Below, in pieces: positions 32,478 to 45,123 of a stretch of 64,000 nucleotides of DNA. The stretch is from Streptomyces pilosus (GTDB lineage Bacteria > Actinomycetota > Actinomycetes > Streptomycetales > Streptomycetaceae): NCBI RefSeq assembly GCF_014649835.1, contig NZ_BMTU01000011.1, positions 62,001 through 126,000 on the forward strand. The letters run 5' to 3'. Under the pieces are notes generated by a model. That model searched no databases. It worked only from the letters and a program-made list of their open reading frames with translations, and was not told the DNA's origin. Position 1 is the first letter of the stretch. Each line of letters begins with the position of its first letter. Made by a program: the position numbers and the translations under genes.

Positions 32478-33071
32478 TCACACGACGTTCATCAAGGCTA
32501 GCAGCTCGCGGGCGACGTCCTGGACGGAGGTGTTGACCAGGGTGGTGTCGAACTCCGGCTCGGCGGCGAGTTCGGTCTTCGCGGCCGTGAGCCGGCGCTC
32601 GATGACCTCGGCCGACTCCGTACCGCGGCCCGTGAGCCTGCGCACGAGCTCCTCCCAGGAGGGAGGAGCCAGGAACACCAGCTGCGCCTCGGTCATGGAC
32701 TCGCGGACCTGCCGCGCACCCTGGAGGTCGATCTCCAGCAGCACCGGCACACCCGCCTCCAGATGCTCCAGCACCGCCGCGCGGGGGGTGCCGTAGCGGT
32801 TGCCCGCGAACTCGGCCCACTCCAGCAGCTCGCCGTTGGCGATCAGCTTGTCCATCTCGTCGTCGGTGACGAAGAAGTAGTGGACGCCGTGCTGCTCACC
32901 GGGGCGGGGCTTGCGGGTCGTCGCGGAGACGGAGAGCCAGACCTCGGGGTGTTCCTTGCGCATATGAGCGACGACCGTGCTCTTGCCGACCCCGGAGGGG
33001 CCGGAGAGCACGGTCAGCCGCGGACGTACGTCCGGGGGTACGGGGGACGTCCCCCGGGGTGTTGCAGCCAT
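32478..33071 (-). CDS. gmk: Guanylate kinase
   Basis: A 197-aa kinase phosphorylating GMP to GDP with ATP. The P-loop is LSGPSGVGKSTVV (about residues 22-34), and the GMP-binding region has SVSATTRKPRPGEQHGVHYFF. Residues 1-18 (ATPRGTSPVPPDVRPR) form a short Pro-rich extension compared with E. coli. It lies 60 bp downstream of mihF and upstream of rpoZ. Confidence 0.97.
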   Translation of the reverse strand: MAATPRGTSPVPPDVRPRLTVLSGPSGVGKSTVVAHMRKEHPEVWLSVSATTRKPRPGEQHGVHYFFVTDDEMDKLIANGELLEWAEFAGNRYGTPRAAVLEHLEAGVPVLLEIDLQGARQVRESMTEAQLVFLAPPSWEELVRRLTGRGTESAEVIERRLTAAKTELAAEPEFDTTLVNTSVQDVARELLALMNVV

Positions 33072-33131
33072 GCGGCGATTATTCCAGCAATTCCGGAGTG
33101 CCCGGGACGCCGGTCCCGGACGGTCCGGTAC

Positions 33132-33455
33132 TCAGGAGCCGGTGCTGCCGAACTCGCGCTCCAGGGAGGCGATCTGGTTGGACCCGAGACCCCGCACACG
33201 GCGGCTCTCGGAGATGCCCAGACGCTCCATGATCTGCTTGGCGCGGACCTTGCCCACGCCCGGCAGGGACTCCAGCAGGGCGGAGACCTTCATCTTGCCG
33301 ATGACGTCGTTCTCCTGGCCCTGCTTGATGACCTCGTGCAGGGAGGCGCCGGAGTGCTTGAGTCGATTCTTGACCTCGGCCCGCTCCCGGCGAGCCGCGG
33401 CGGCCTTTTCGAGCGCGGCTGCGCGCTGTTCAGGGGTAAGGGGCGGAAGAGCCAC
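33132..33455 (-). CDS. mihF: Actinobacterial integration host factor (sIHF)
   Basis: A 107-aa nucleoid-associated protein unrelated in sequence to E. coli IHF. GTG 33455 is chosen because GAGGTGA lies 8 nt upstream and VALPPLTPEQRAAALEKA is the known N-terminus; an in-frame ATG at 33539 would add 28 unlikely residues. A long basic N-terminal helix is followed by a lid and a helix-two-turn-helix (SLPGVGKVRAKQIMERLGI). It binds DNA non-specifically and influences supercoiling, sporulation and antibiotic production in S. coelicolor. The 255 bp upstream (33456-33710) must hold its promoter; no clear boxes were found. Confidence 0.95.
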   Translation of the reverse strand: MALPPLTPEQRAAALEKAAAARRERAEVKNRLKHSGASLHEVIKQGQENDVIGKMKVSALLESLPGVGKVRAKQIMERLGISESRRVRGLGSNQIASLEREFGSTGS

Positions 33456-33710
33456 GCCTACGTCACCTCGGATGTCGAACTGTCGGATACGGACCGGTGA
33501 GGAACCTGGTCGCCCCACACCTGGAGTGATGGACGACATCGTCGCCCGTTCACTCTCCGTCGGAGACTAGCGGCCAAGTCCGCCTGAGTCAGCGAGAACT
33601 GCGGAAAAGTCCTGGTCAGCCTCCGCCAGACCGGACATATCAGACAAATGACTGCCGATGTGAGGGTGTCTTCACAGCGCGACGACCACGGATTCCCTCG
33701 TCGGCCGGTC

Positions 33711-34552
33711 TCAGGCCCCCGTCACCGCGGCCCGGATCTCCTCCGCGAACCGCTCGGCGGCGTCACGCAGAGCGACCACGTCGGGACCGTGGCGCAACAC
33801 TCCCCGGCTCACGTTCGGCACGACGTTGCGCACCGCGCGCCCGAAGACCGCCGGCAGGTCGGCCGCCGTGGCGCCCTGCGCGCCGATGCCGGGGGCCAGG
33901 AGCGGACCGTTCACGTCCAGGTCGTACGAGGACAGGTCGCCGAGCGTCGCGCCGACCACCGCGCCGAAGGACCCCAGCGGCTCCTCGCCGGCGTTCTCCA
34001 GCGCCAGGTGCCCGAGCATGGTCGCGCCGACGGTGCGCCCGTCGGAGCGGACCGCGTGCTGCACCTCTCCGCCCTCCGGGTTGGACGTCAGCGCCAGCAC
34101 GAACAGTCCGGTGCCGCTCTCGCGCGCGAGGGCGACGGCCGGGCTCAGCGAGCCGTAGCCGAGGTACGGCGAGACGGTGAGCGCGTCGGAGAACAGGGGC
34201 GCGTCCTCGCGCAGGAAGGACTCGGCGTAGGCGGCCATGGTGGAGCCGATGTCGCCGCGCTTGGCGTCCATCAGCACCAGCGCGCCCGCGGCCCGCGCCT
34301 CCTGGACCGTCTTCTCCAGCACGGCGACGCCGCGCGAGCCGAAGCGCTCGAAGAAGGCGCTCTGCGGCTTGAGCACGGCGACCCGGCCGGCCACCGCCTC
34401 GACGACGGTGCGGCTGAACGACTCCAGGCCCCGCACGTCGTCGTCCAGCCCCCACTCGGCGAGCAGGGAGGCGTGCGGGTCGATGCCCACGCACAGCGGG
34501 CCCCGCTCGTCCATCGCGCGGCGCAGACGCGCGCCGAAGGGTTCCTGACCGG

Positions 34553-34556
<4 letters not shown>
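33711..34556 (-). CDS. pyrF: Orotidine 5'-phosphate decarboxylase
   Basis: A 281-aa enzyme for the last step of UMP synthesis. The motif LMDAKRGDIGSTMAAYA (catalytic Lys and Asp residues) identifies the longer type 2 PyrF form common in actinobacteria. ATG 34556 overlaps the pyrD stop by 4 bp (ATGA), implying coupled translation. It is the last gene of the pyr cluster. Confidence 0.96.
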
Positions 34557-35659
<1,103 letters not shown>

Positions 35660-35674
35660 GGTGTCTCCATGAAG

Positions 35675-35702
35675 AGGGGGACACCGTTTCCGGTGTCCCC
35701 CT
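35675..35702 (-). terminator. Hairpin between carB and pyrD
   Basis: A 12-bp perfect stem (AGGGGGACACCG at 35675-35686 with CGGTGTCCCCCT at 35691-35702, loop TTTC) fills most of the 54-bp carB-pyrD gap. It may terminate or attenuate, lowering pyrD-pyrF expression relative to upstream genes, or stabilise processed ends. Confidence 0.65.
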
Positions 35703-35713
35703 GGGGGCTGCTG

Positions 35714-39014
<3,301 letters not shown>

Positions 39015-39022
<8 letters not shown>

Positions 39023-40172
39023 GCTGGCCCTCCATCGGGACGGTGCTCATCAGAGAGGTGAAGCGGTCGAACAGGTAGGCGGCGTCGTGCGGGCCCGCTG
39101 CCGCTTCGGGGTGGTACTGGACGCTGAAGGCCGGCCGGTCGAGCAGCTGGAGTCCCTCGACCACGTTGTCGTTGAGGCAGACGTGGGAGACCTCGGCGCG
39201 GCCGTAGGGGGTGTCGGAGACCTTGTCGAGCGGGGCGTCGACGGCGAATCCGTGGTTGTGCGCGGTGACCTCGACCTTGCCGGTCGTACGGTCCTGCACC
39301 GGCTGGTTGATGCCGCGGTGGCCGTACTTCAGCTTGTAGGTGCCGAAGCCGAGGGCGCGGCCGAGGATCTGGTTGCCGAAGCAGATGCCGAAGAGCGGGG
39401 TGCCGCGTTCCAGTACCGCCCGCATGACGGAGACCGGGTGGTCGGCGGTGGCGGGGTCGCCGGGCCCGTTGGAGAAGAACACGCCGTCGGGGTTGACGGC
39501 GTAGACGTCGTCGACGGTCGCCGTGGCCGGCAGGACGTGCACCTCGATGCCGCGCTCGGCCATGCGCTGCGGGGTCATGCCCTTGATGCCGAGGTCGATG
39601 GCGGCGACGGTGAACTTCTTCTCGCCGATGGCCGGGACGACGTACGGCTCGGTGGTGGCGACCTCGGCGGCGAGGTCGGCGCCCGCCATCTCGGGTGCTT
39701 CCTTGACGCGGGCGAGCAGGGCCGCGTCGTCGCGCACCGCGTCGCCGCTGAAGACGCCGACGCGCATGGCCCCGCGCTCGCGCAGGTGGCGGGTGAGGGC
39801 GCGGGTGTCGATGCCGCAGATGCCGACGACGCCCTGGGCGGCGAGCTCCTGGTCCAGCGAGCGCGTCGAGCGCCAGTTGGAGGGCACGCGCGCGGGGTCG
39901 CGCACGACGTAGCCGGAGACCCAGATCTTCCTGGACTCCATGTCCTCGTCGTTGACGCCCGTGTTGCCCACGTGCGGGGCGGTCATCACCACGACCTGGC
40001 GGTGGTAGGACGGGTCGGTGAGGGTCTCCTGGTAGCCGGTCATGCCGGTGGAGAACACCGCTTCGCCGAAGGTCTCCCCCACGGCCCCGTAGGCGCGGCC
40101 GCGGAAGATCCGGCCGTCCTCCAGGACGAGTACGGCGGGAACCTTGGCGGCTCCCCTGGTGGAGGTTGTCAT
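39015..40172 (-). CDS. carA: Carbamoyl-phosphate synthase small subunit
   Basis: A 385-aa glutaminase subunit that passes ammonia to CarB. The N-terminal CPSase domain begins PAVLVLEDGRIFRGRAYG; the class I amidotransferase domain has the nucleophile Cys in GICFGNQILG and the His-Glu pair in YHPEAAAGP. ATG 40172 overlaps the stop of the upstream membrane-protein gene by 4 bp. Confidence 0.98.
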
Positions 40173-40783
40173 CGTGCGCCTTCCGTCTTGTTGATCATGT
40201 GGTTGAGGGTCTCGACCCACTCGTTGTGCTCGGCGGCGTGGTCGGAGCGGAAGCCGGAGTCGATCAGCCGCTCGCCGTGCGCCCAGGTGACGACCAGCAG
40301 GCCGCCCTCGGTGAGGACCTTGCCGGCGATGCCCTTGTCGAGCCGGGCCCCGCGCAGTGCGTCCACCGGGACGAAGAAGTCCTCCGCTCCGGGGCGTACG
40401 ACGTCCAGTCCGGCGGCGGTGAGCGTCAGCTCGACCCGGCTGCGGGTTCCCAGGCCGTGCGCCACGATGCGGTCGAGCCATTGCCCGGCCGTGGTGGAGC
40501 CGTGGTAGCGGCCGCTCATGCTCAGTCTCGCCCGGCCCGGGTCGTCCGGCATTCCCGGCAGCGTCGGTTCGCCGCCCCCGCCGGGGGTGGTGGCGGGCGA
40601 CGGGCGGGAGGGCAGCTCCGGCAGGTCGCCCTGGAGGGTGCCCCGCCACCGCCAGCCCTCGCGCATCAGCCAGTAGACGAGCGCCACGAAGAGGACGAGT
40701 CCGACGACCCAGCCGATCCGGGCGGCCCAGTCGGTCACTTCCGCCGATTCCTTCTCGGCGGCCAGCAGGATTACAGGTGTCAC
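40169..40783 (-). CDS. PH-like domain membrane protein inside the pyr operon
   Basis: A 204-aa protein with one transmembrane helix (about residues 22-40, IGWVVGLVLFVALVYWLM). A Pro/Gly-rich linker follows, then a C-terminal beta-rich region (about 88-190) resembling bacterial PH-like domains (RVELTLTAAGLDVVRPGAEDFFVPVDALRGARL). No enzyme motifs are visible. GTG 40783 overlaps the pyrC stop by 4 bp and its own stop overlaps carA by 4 bp, so it is tightly embedded between two pyrimidine enzymes. Its job is unknown; context suggests anchoring or regulation of carbamoyl-phosphate metabolism, or simple co-expression. Confidence 0.85.
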   Translation of the reverse strand: MTPVILLAAEKESAEVTDWAARIGWVVGLVLFVALVYWLMREGWRWRGTLQGDLPELPSRPSPATTPGGGGEPTLPGMPDDPGRARLSMSGRYHGSTTAGQWLDRIVAHGLGTRSRVELTLTAAGLDVVRPGAEDFFVPVDALRGARLDKGIAGKVLTEGGLLVVTWAHGERLIDSGFRSDHAAEHNEWVETLNHMINKTEGAR

Positions 40784-42066
40784 GTGAGCTTCCCGTCGAC
40801 GAGCACGGCCTTGCCCCGGAGCCAGGTGTGGGTGACACGGCCCGGCAGCTCACGGCCCTCGTAGGGCGTGTTGCGGCTGCGCGAGGCGAAGCCCGCGGGG
40901 TCCACGGAACCACGGTATGCCGTGTCGACGAGGGTGAGGTTGGCGGGCTCACCTGCCGAGACGGGGCGGCCGTGGCCCTCGGCCCGCCCGATGCGCGCCG
41001 GCGTGAAGGACATGCGGTCGGCGACGCCCGCCCAGTCCAGCAGACCCGTGTCGACCATCGTCTCCTGGACCACCGACAGCGCGGTCTCCAAGCCGACCAT
41101 GCCCATGGCGGCCGCGGCCCACTCGCAGTCCTTGTCCTCGTGCGGGTGCGGGGCGTGGTCGGTGGCGACGATGTCGATCGTCCCGTCGGCGAGCGCCTCG
41201 CGCAGCGCCAGCACGTCCCGCTCGGTGCGCAGCGGCGGGTTGACCTTGTAGACCGGGTTGTAGGTGCGCACCAGTTCGTCGGTGAGGAGGAGGTGGTGCG
41301 GGGTGACCTCGGCGGTGACGTCGATGCCGCGGGACTTGGCCCAGCGGACGATCTCGACGCTGCCCGCCGTGGACAGGTGGCAGATGTGGACGCGGGAGCC
41401 GACGTGCTCGGCGAGCAGCACGTCGCGCGCGATGATCGACTCCTCGGCGACGGCCGGCCAGCCGCCGAGGCCGAGCTCGGCGGAGACCACGCCTTCGTTC
41501 ATCTCGGCGCCCTCGGTCAGCCGCGGCTCCTGGGCGTGCTGGGCGACGACCCCGCCGAAGGCCTTCACGTACTCCAGCGCGCGGCGCATGATCACGGCGT
41601 CGTGGACGCACTTGCCGTCGTCGGAGAAGACGGTGACGCCGGCCGCGGACTCGTGCATGGCGCCCAGTTCGGCGAGCTTCTTGCCCTCAAGCCCGACGGT
41701 GACGGCGCCGATGGGCTGCACGTCGCAGTAGCCGGACTCCTGGCCGAGCCGCCAGACCTGCTCGACGACGCCTGCGGTGTCGGCGACGGGGAAGGTGTTG
41801 GCCATGGCGAAGACGCTGGTGTAGCCGCCGCTCGCCGCCGCGCGGGTGCCGGTCAGCACCGTCTCGGAGTCCTCGCGGCCGGGCTCGCGCAGGTGGGTGT
41901 GGAGATCGACCAGGCCCGGCAGGAGGACCTTGCCTGCGGCCTCGACGACCTCGGCGTCCCCGGCCGTCAGCCCGGCGCCGACCTGTGTGATCGTCTCACC
42001 GTCGATCAGGACGTCCTGCGGCTCGCCGCCGAGCACCTTCGCACCACGGATCAGGATCTTGCTCAT
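40780..42066 (-). CDS. pyrC: Dihydroorotase
   Basis: A 428-aa zinc amidohydrolase that cyclises N-carbamoyl-aspartate to dihydroorotate. The metal motif is in LVDLHTHLREPG (HxH), with further ligands near HICHLSTAG and the catalytic Asp in VATDHAPH. Its length is typical of the class I type used by Gram-positives. It starts at ATG 42066, 5 bp after pyrB, and overlaps the downstream membrane-protein gene by 4 bp. Confidence 0.97.
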   Translation of the reverse strand: MSKILIRGAKVLGGEPQDVLIDGETITQVGAGLTAGDAEVVEAAGKVLLPGLVDLHTHLREPGREDSETVLTGTRAAASGGYTSVFAMANTFPVADTAGVVEQVWRLGQESGYCDVQPIGAVTVGLEGKKLAELGAMHESAAGVTVFSDDGKCVHDAVIMRRALEYVKAFGGVVAQHAQEPRLTEGAEMNEGVVSAELGLGGWPAVAEESIIARDVLLAEHVGSRVHICHLSTAGSVEIVRWAKSRGIDVTAEVTPHHLLLTDELVRTYNPVYKVNPPLRTERDVLALREALADGTIDIVATDHAPHPHEDKDCEWAAAAMGMVGLETALSVVQETMVDTGLLDWAGVADRMSFTPARIGRAEGHGRPVSAGEPANLTLVDTAYRGSVDPAGFASRSRNTPYEGRELPGRVTHTWLRGKAVLVDGKLT

Positions 42067-42071
42067 CGTTC

Positions 42072-43103
42072 TTACTTCTCCTCGGCCGCGGAAGGGGTGT
42101 GCGCGGAGCGCTCGCTGGAAGGGTGGGGGGAGACGGGCGGGCGGGCGCCGGACACGGCGGGTTCGTTGCCGCCCAGCAGCAGGTAGAGGACGGCCATGCG
42201 GATGGAGACCCCGTTGGTGACCTGTTCGATCACGGTGCAGCGGTCGGAGTCGGCGACCTCGGCGGTGATCTCCATGCCGCGGACCATCGGCCCGGGGTGC
42301 ATCACGATGGCGTGCTCCGGCATCCGCGCCATGCGCTCGCCGTCGAGGCCGTAGCGGCGCGAGTACTCCCGCTCGGTGGGGAAGAACGCGGCGTTCATCC
42401 GCTCGCGCTGCACGCGCAGCATCATCACCGCGTCGGACTTGGTGAGCGTGGAGTCGAGGTCGTAGGACACCTCGCAGGGCCAGGTGCCGATGCCGACCGG
42501 CAGCAGGGTCGGCGGGGCGACGAGGGTCACCTCGGCGCCGAGGGTGTGCAGCAGGTCGACGTTGGAGCGGGCGACCCGGCTGTGCAGGACGTCGCCGACG
42601 ATGGTGATGCGCCGGCCGGAGAGGTCCTGGCCGATCCCCGCGTCCCGGCCGACGAGCCGGCGCCGCATGGTGAAGGCGTCGAGCAGCGCCTGGGTGGGGT
42701 GCTGGTGGGTGCCGTCACCGGCGTTGATGACGTGCGCGTCGATCCAGCCGGAGGTGGCGAGCCGGTAGGGGGCTCCGGAGGCGCCGTGCCGGATGACCAC
42801 GGCGTCGACGCCCATGGCCTCCAGGGTCTGGGCGGTGTCCTTCAGGGATTCGCCCTTGGAGACGCTGGAGCCCTTGGCGGTGAAGTTGATGACGTCCGCG
42901 GACAGCCGCTTCTCGGCGGCCTCGAAGGAGATCCGGGTGCGGGTGGAGTCCTCGAAGAAGAGGTTGACCACCGTGCGGCCGCGCAGGGTCGGCAGTTTCT
43001 TGATCGGCCGGTCGGCGACCCGGGCCATCTCCTCGGCGGTGTCGAGGATCAGGACGGCGTCGTCGCGGGTGAGGTCGGCGGCCGAGATGAGATGACGCTG
43101 CAT
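42072..43103 (-). CDS. pyrB: Aspartate carbamoyltransferase catalytic chain
   Basis: A 343-aa enzyme condensing carbamoyl phosphate with aspartate. The carbamoyl-phosphate loop FFEDSTRTRISFE and the aspartate-side motif HPTQALLDAF are present. The C-terminus (about 20 residues, Pro/Ser-rich) extends beyond most homologues. There is no pyrI-like regulatory gene nearby. It starts at ATG 43103, 102 bp after pyrR; that gap shows only a modest hairpin (GCGCACG with CGTGCGC). Confidence 0.97.
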   Translation of the reverse strand: MQRHLISAADLTRDDAVLILDTAEEMARVADRPIKKLPTLRGRTVVNLFFEDSTRTRISFEAAEKRLSADVINFTAKGSSVSKGESLKDTAQTLEAMGVDAVVIRHGASGAPYRLATSGWIDAHVINAGDGTHQHPTQALLDAFTMRRRLVGRDAGIGQDLSGRRITIVGDVLHSRVARSNVDLLHTLGAEVTLVAPPTLLPVGIGTWPCEVSYDLDSTLTKSDAVMMLRVQRERMNAAFFPTEREYSRRYGLDGERMARMPEHAIVMHPGPMVRGMEITAEVADSDRCTVIEQVTNGVSIRMAVLYLLLGGNEPAVSGARPPVSPHPSSERSAHTPSAAEEK

Positions 43104-43205
43104 CTGTCAGGCTCCGTAAGGCAGTTCAATGAGGCGAAATCGGGCAGACGGGGACGCGCGTGGGCGTGCCGAGCCGGCGCACGCCGTCGACGTGCGCCCG
43201 AAGTG

Positions 43206-43790
43206 CTACTGGGCGGTCTGCTTGGCGCCGAGCAGCACGGTGTCGCGACCGTCCTCCTCGGCGAGCAGGACCTTGACCGTCTCCCGCAGCGACGTGGGGA
43301 GGTTCTTGCCGACGTAGTCGGCGCGGATGGGCAGTTCGCGGTGGCCGCGGTCGACGAGGACGGCGAGCTGCACCGCGCGGGGGCGCCCGATGTCGTTCAG
43401 CGCGTCGAGGGCGGCGCGGATGGTCCGGCCGGAGAAGAGCACGTCGTCGACGAGGACGACCAGCCGGCCGTCGATGCCGTCACCGGGGATCTCGGTGCGG
43501 GCCAGCGCGCGCGGCGGGTGCATGCGCAGGTCGTCGCGGTACATGGTGATGTCGAGCGAGCCGACCGGGATCTTGCGCTCGGTGATCTGCTCGAGCTTGG
43601 CGGCGAGCCGCTGGGCGAGGAAGACGCCTCTGGTCGGAATGCCGAGGAGCACCACGTCGTCGGCGCCCTTGGCGCGTTCGACGATCTCGTGGGCGATGCG
43701 GGTCAGCACCCGGGCGATGTCGGGGCCTTCGAGGACGGGCCGGGCTTCCGGCTGAGCGTCCTGTGCGTACTGCGTGTGCTGCTTGTCCAT
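43206..43790 (-). CDS. pyrR: PyrR bifunctional pyr regulator / uracil phosphoribosyltransferase
   Basis: A 194-aa protein of the type I phosphoribosyltransferase fold with the PRPP loop LVVLVDDVLFSGRTIRAAL. PyrR binds pyr mRNA when UMP is high and represses expression; it also has weak UPRTase activity. It is the first gene of the pyr cluster. ATG 43790 follows a near-perfect AGAAGGAGG by 11 nt, and a PyrR-type RNA motif lies immediately before that site, suggesting control of translation start rather than only attenuation. Confidence 0.96.
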   Translation of the reverse strand: MDKQHTQYAQDAQPEARPVLEGPDIARVLTRIAHEIVERAKGADDVVLLGIPTRGVFLAQRLAAKLEQITERKIPVGSLDITMYRDDLRMHPPRALARTEIPGDGIDGRLVVLVDDVLFSGRTIRAALDALNDIGRPRAVQLAVLVDRGHRELPIRADYVGKNLPTSLRETVKVLLAEEDGRDTVLLGAKQTAQ

Positions 43791-43800
43791 GTGACACGGA

Positions 43801-43827
43801 CCTCCTTCTCCGCCTCACGGGACGGAC
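43801..43827 (-). promoter_or_regulatory. Putative PyrR-binding loop adjoining the pyrR ribosome-binding site
   Basis: In the minus-strand leader, TCCCGTGAGG (complement of 43813-43822) matches the PyrR RNA consensus UCCNGNGAGG exactly. It is flanked by TCCG and CGGA, which can close a stem, and is followed after a few bases by the pyrR Shine-Dalgarno AGAAGGAGG (complement of 43801-43809). The arrangement resembles mycobacterial pyr leaders, where PyrR represses translation. No terminator alternative is evident. Confidence 0.7.
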
Positions 43828-43954
43828 CTTAAAGGACGTCGGTTTGCGTGGCTCAGGTTATCAGGTCGGGATCAGCCCGTAGCGACACCCCTCATCACCC
43901 GAATGGAGCAGCCGATCTTCGCTACCACGGAAGAGTCGGTGTGGACCATTCGGC

Positions 43955-43997
43955 TTGACGCACGAGAGTAACGCTGCGTAACCTCACAGTGAGTTAC
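43955..43997 (+). promoter_or_regulatory. bldD promoter and candidate BldD autoregulatory operator
   Basis: A -35 TTGACG (43955-43960) and -10-like TAACCT (43979-43984) are 18 bp apart. Repeats GTAAC (43968), GTAAC (43978) and GTTAC (43993), and the palindrome CTCACAGTGAG (43983-43993), overlap the -10 region. BldD represses its own gene by binding GTNAC-type pseudo-palindromes, so this is the expected operator; the exact boundaries are inferred. Confidence 0.7.
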
Positions 43998-44054
43998 CAG
44001 ACGCGCGGCATGGAAACCAGCCAGAGCCGCGTCGACACAGTGCCGGGGAGCTAT

Positions 44055-44555
44055 ATGTCCAGCGAATACGCCAAACAGCTCGGGGCCAAGCTCCGGGCGA
44101 TCCGCACCCAGCAGGGCCTTTCCCTCCACGGTGTCGAGGAGAAGTCCCAGGGCCGCTGGAAGGCGGTCGTGGTCGGTTCGTACGAGCGCGGCGACCGCGC
44201 CGTGACCGTGCAGCGCCTCGCGGAGCTGGCGGACTTCTACGGCGTCCCGGTCCAGGAACTGCTGCCGGGCACGACCCCGGGCGGCGCCGCCGAGCCGCCG
44301 CCGAAGCTGGTCCTGGACCTGGAGCGGCTGGCCACGGTGCCGGCCGAGAAGGCGGGCCCGCTGCAGCGCTACGCGGCGACGATCCAGTCCCAGCGCGGCG
44401 ACTACAACGGCAAGGTGCTCTCCATCCGCCAGGACGACCTGCGCACCCTCGCCGTCATTTACGACCAGTCGCCCTCGGTCCTCACCGAGCAGCTGATCAG
44501 CTGGGGCGTCCTCGACGCGGACGCGCGCCGCGCGGTGGCCTCGCACGAGGACTAG
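44055..44555 (+). CDS. bldD: BldD, c-di-GMP-dependent developmental master regulator
   Basis: A 166-aa regulator that represses sporulation genes during vegetative growth when bound to tetrameric cyclic di-GMP. An Xre-type HTH fills residues 1-75 (LRAIRTQQGLSLHGVEEKS). The C-terminal domain has the c-di-GMP signature RGD-x8-RQDD at Arg114, Asp116, Arg125 and Asp128. ATG 44055 follows GGGGAG; an in-frame ATG or GTG farther upstream would add residues not found in BldD. It is divergent from pyrR and ends before a perfect palindromic terminator. Confidence 0.98.
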   Translation: MSSEYAKQLGAKLRAIRTQQGLSLHGVEEKSQGRWKAVVVGSYERGDRAVTVQRLAELADFYGVPVQELLPGTTPGGAAEPPPKLVLDLERLATVPAEKAGPLQRYAATIQSQRGDYNGKVLSIRQDDLRTLAVIYDQSPSVLTEQLISWGVLDADARRAVASHED

Positions 44556-44583
44556 GACCTTCACGGGGTCACGCAGAAACGTA

Positions 44584-44625
44584 CCGCCGGGGGCCGGAAC
44601 CACATGTGGTTCCGGCCCCCGGCGG
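44584..44625. terminator. Perfect 42-bp palindromic terminator between bldD and nusB
   Basis: The 42 bases are fully self-complementary around ACATGT (arms begin CCGCCGGGGGCCGG), followed by TTTGT on the plus strand. Lying between convergent gene ends it should terminate both. Confidence 0.9.
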
Positions 44626-44692
44626 TTTGTGCGCCGGGCACGGCGGCGGTCCCGGGAGGCCGGGCGCGGTGTCCCGCGCCCGTGCGGGGCGG

Positions 44693-45121
44693 CTAGTCCC
44701 GGCGCAGGGACGGCTTGAGCTCCTTGAGACGGCCCAGCAGGCCGTTCACGAAGGAGGGCGACTCGTCCGTGGAGAACTCCTTCGCCAGCTGCACCATCTC
44801 GTCGAGGACGACGGCGTCCGGGGTCTCGTCGACCCAGATCAGCTCGTAGGCGCCCAGACGCAGGATGCTGCGGTCGACGACCGGCATCCGGTCCAGGGTC
44901 CAGCCGACCGAGTACTGGGAGATCAGCTCGTCGATGCGCCGCGCGTGTTCCGCGTAGCCCTCGACGAGCTGCATCGTGTACTCGCTCACCGGCGGCTGCC
45001 GGGTGTCGGACCGGGCGTGCCGGATCCAGTCGGCGAGGACCGTCAGGACCTCGGTGCCGCGCTGGTCGCCCTCGAAGAGGATCTGGAAGGCGCGCTTGCG
45101 GGCCGTGTTGCGGGCAGCCAC
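44693..45121 (-). CDS. nusB: Transcription antitermination factor NusB
   Basis: A 142-aa all-helical RNA-binding protein; with NusE (S10) it binds boxA of rRNA operons. It has the family start AARNTARKRAFQILFEGDQRG and the C-terminal DESPSFVNGLLGRL. It starts with GTG 45121, 2 bp after the efp stop, so it is co-translated with efp; the efp-nusB pair is widely conserved. Confidence 0.97.
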   Translation of the reverse strand: MAARNTARKRAFQILFEGDQRGTEVLTVLADWIRHARSDTRQPPVSEYTMQLVEGYAEHARRIDELISQYSVGWTLDRMPVVDRSILRLGAYELIWVDETPDAVVLDEMVQLAKEFSTDESPSFVNGLLGRLKELKPSLRRD

Positions 45122-45123
45122 GG

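Noticed and set aside
33456..33539. A longer start (ATG 33539) for the sIHF gene
   Set aside because: It lacks a ribosome-binding site, and the extra 28 residues do not belong to the known 107-aa protein.
44584..44625. The perfect palindrome after bldD as a protein operator
   Set aside because: Its position between convergent gene ends, GC-rich arms and following T bases fit a terminator better.
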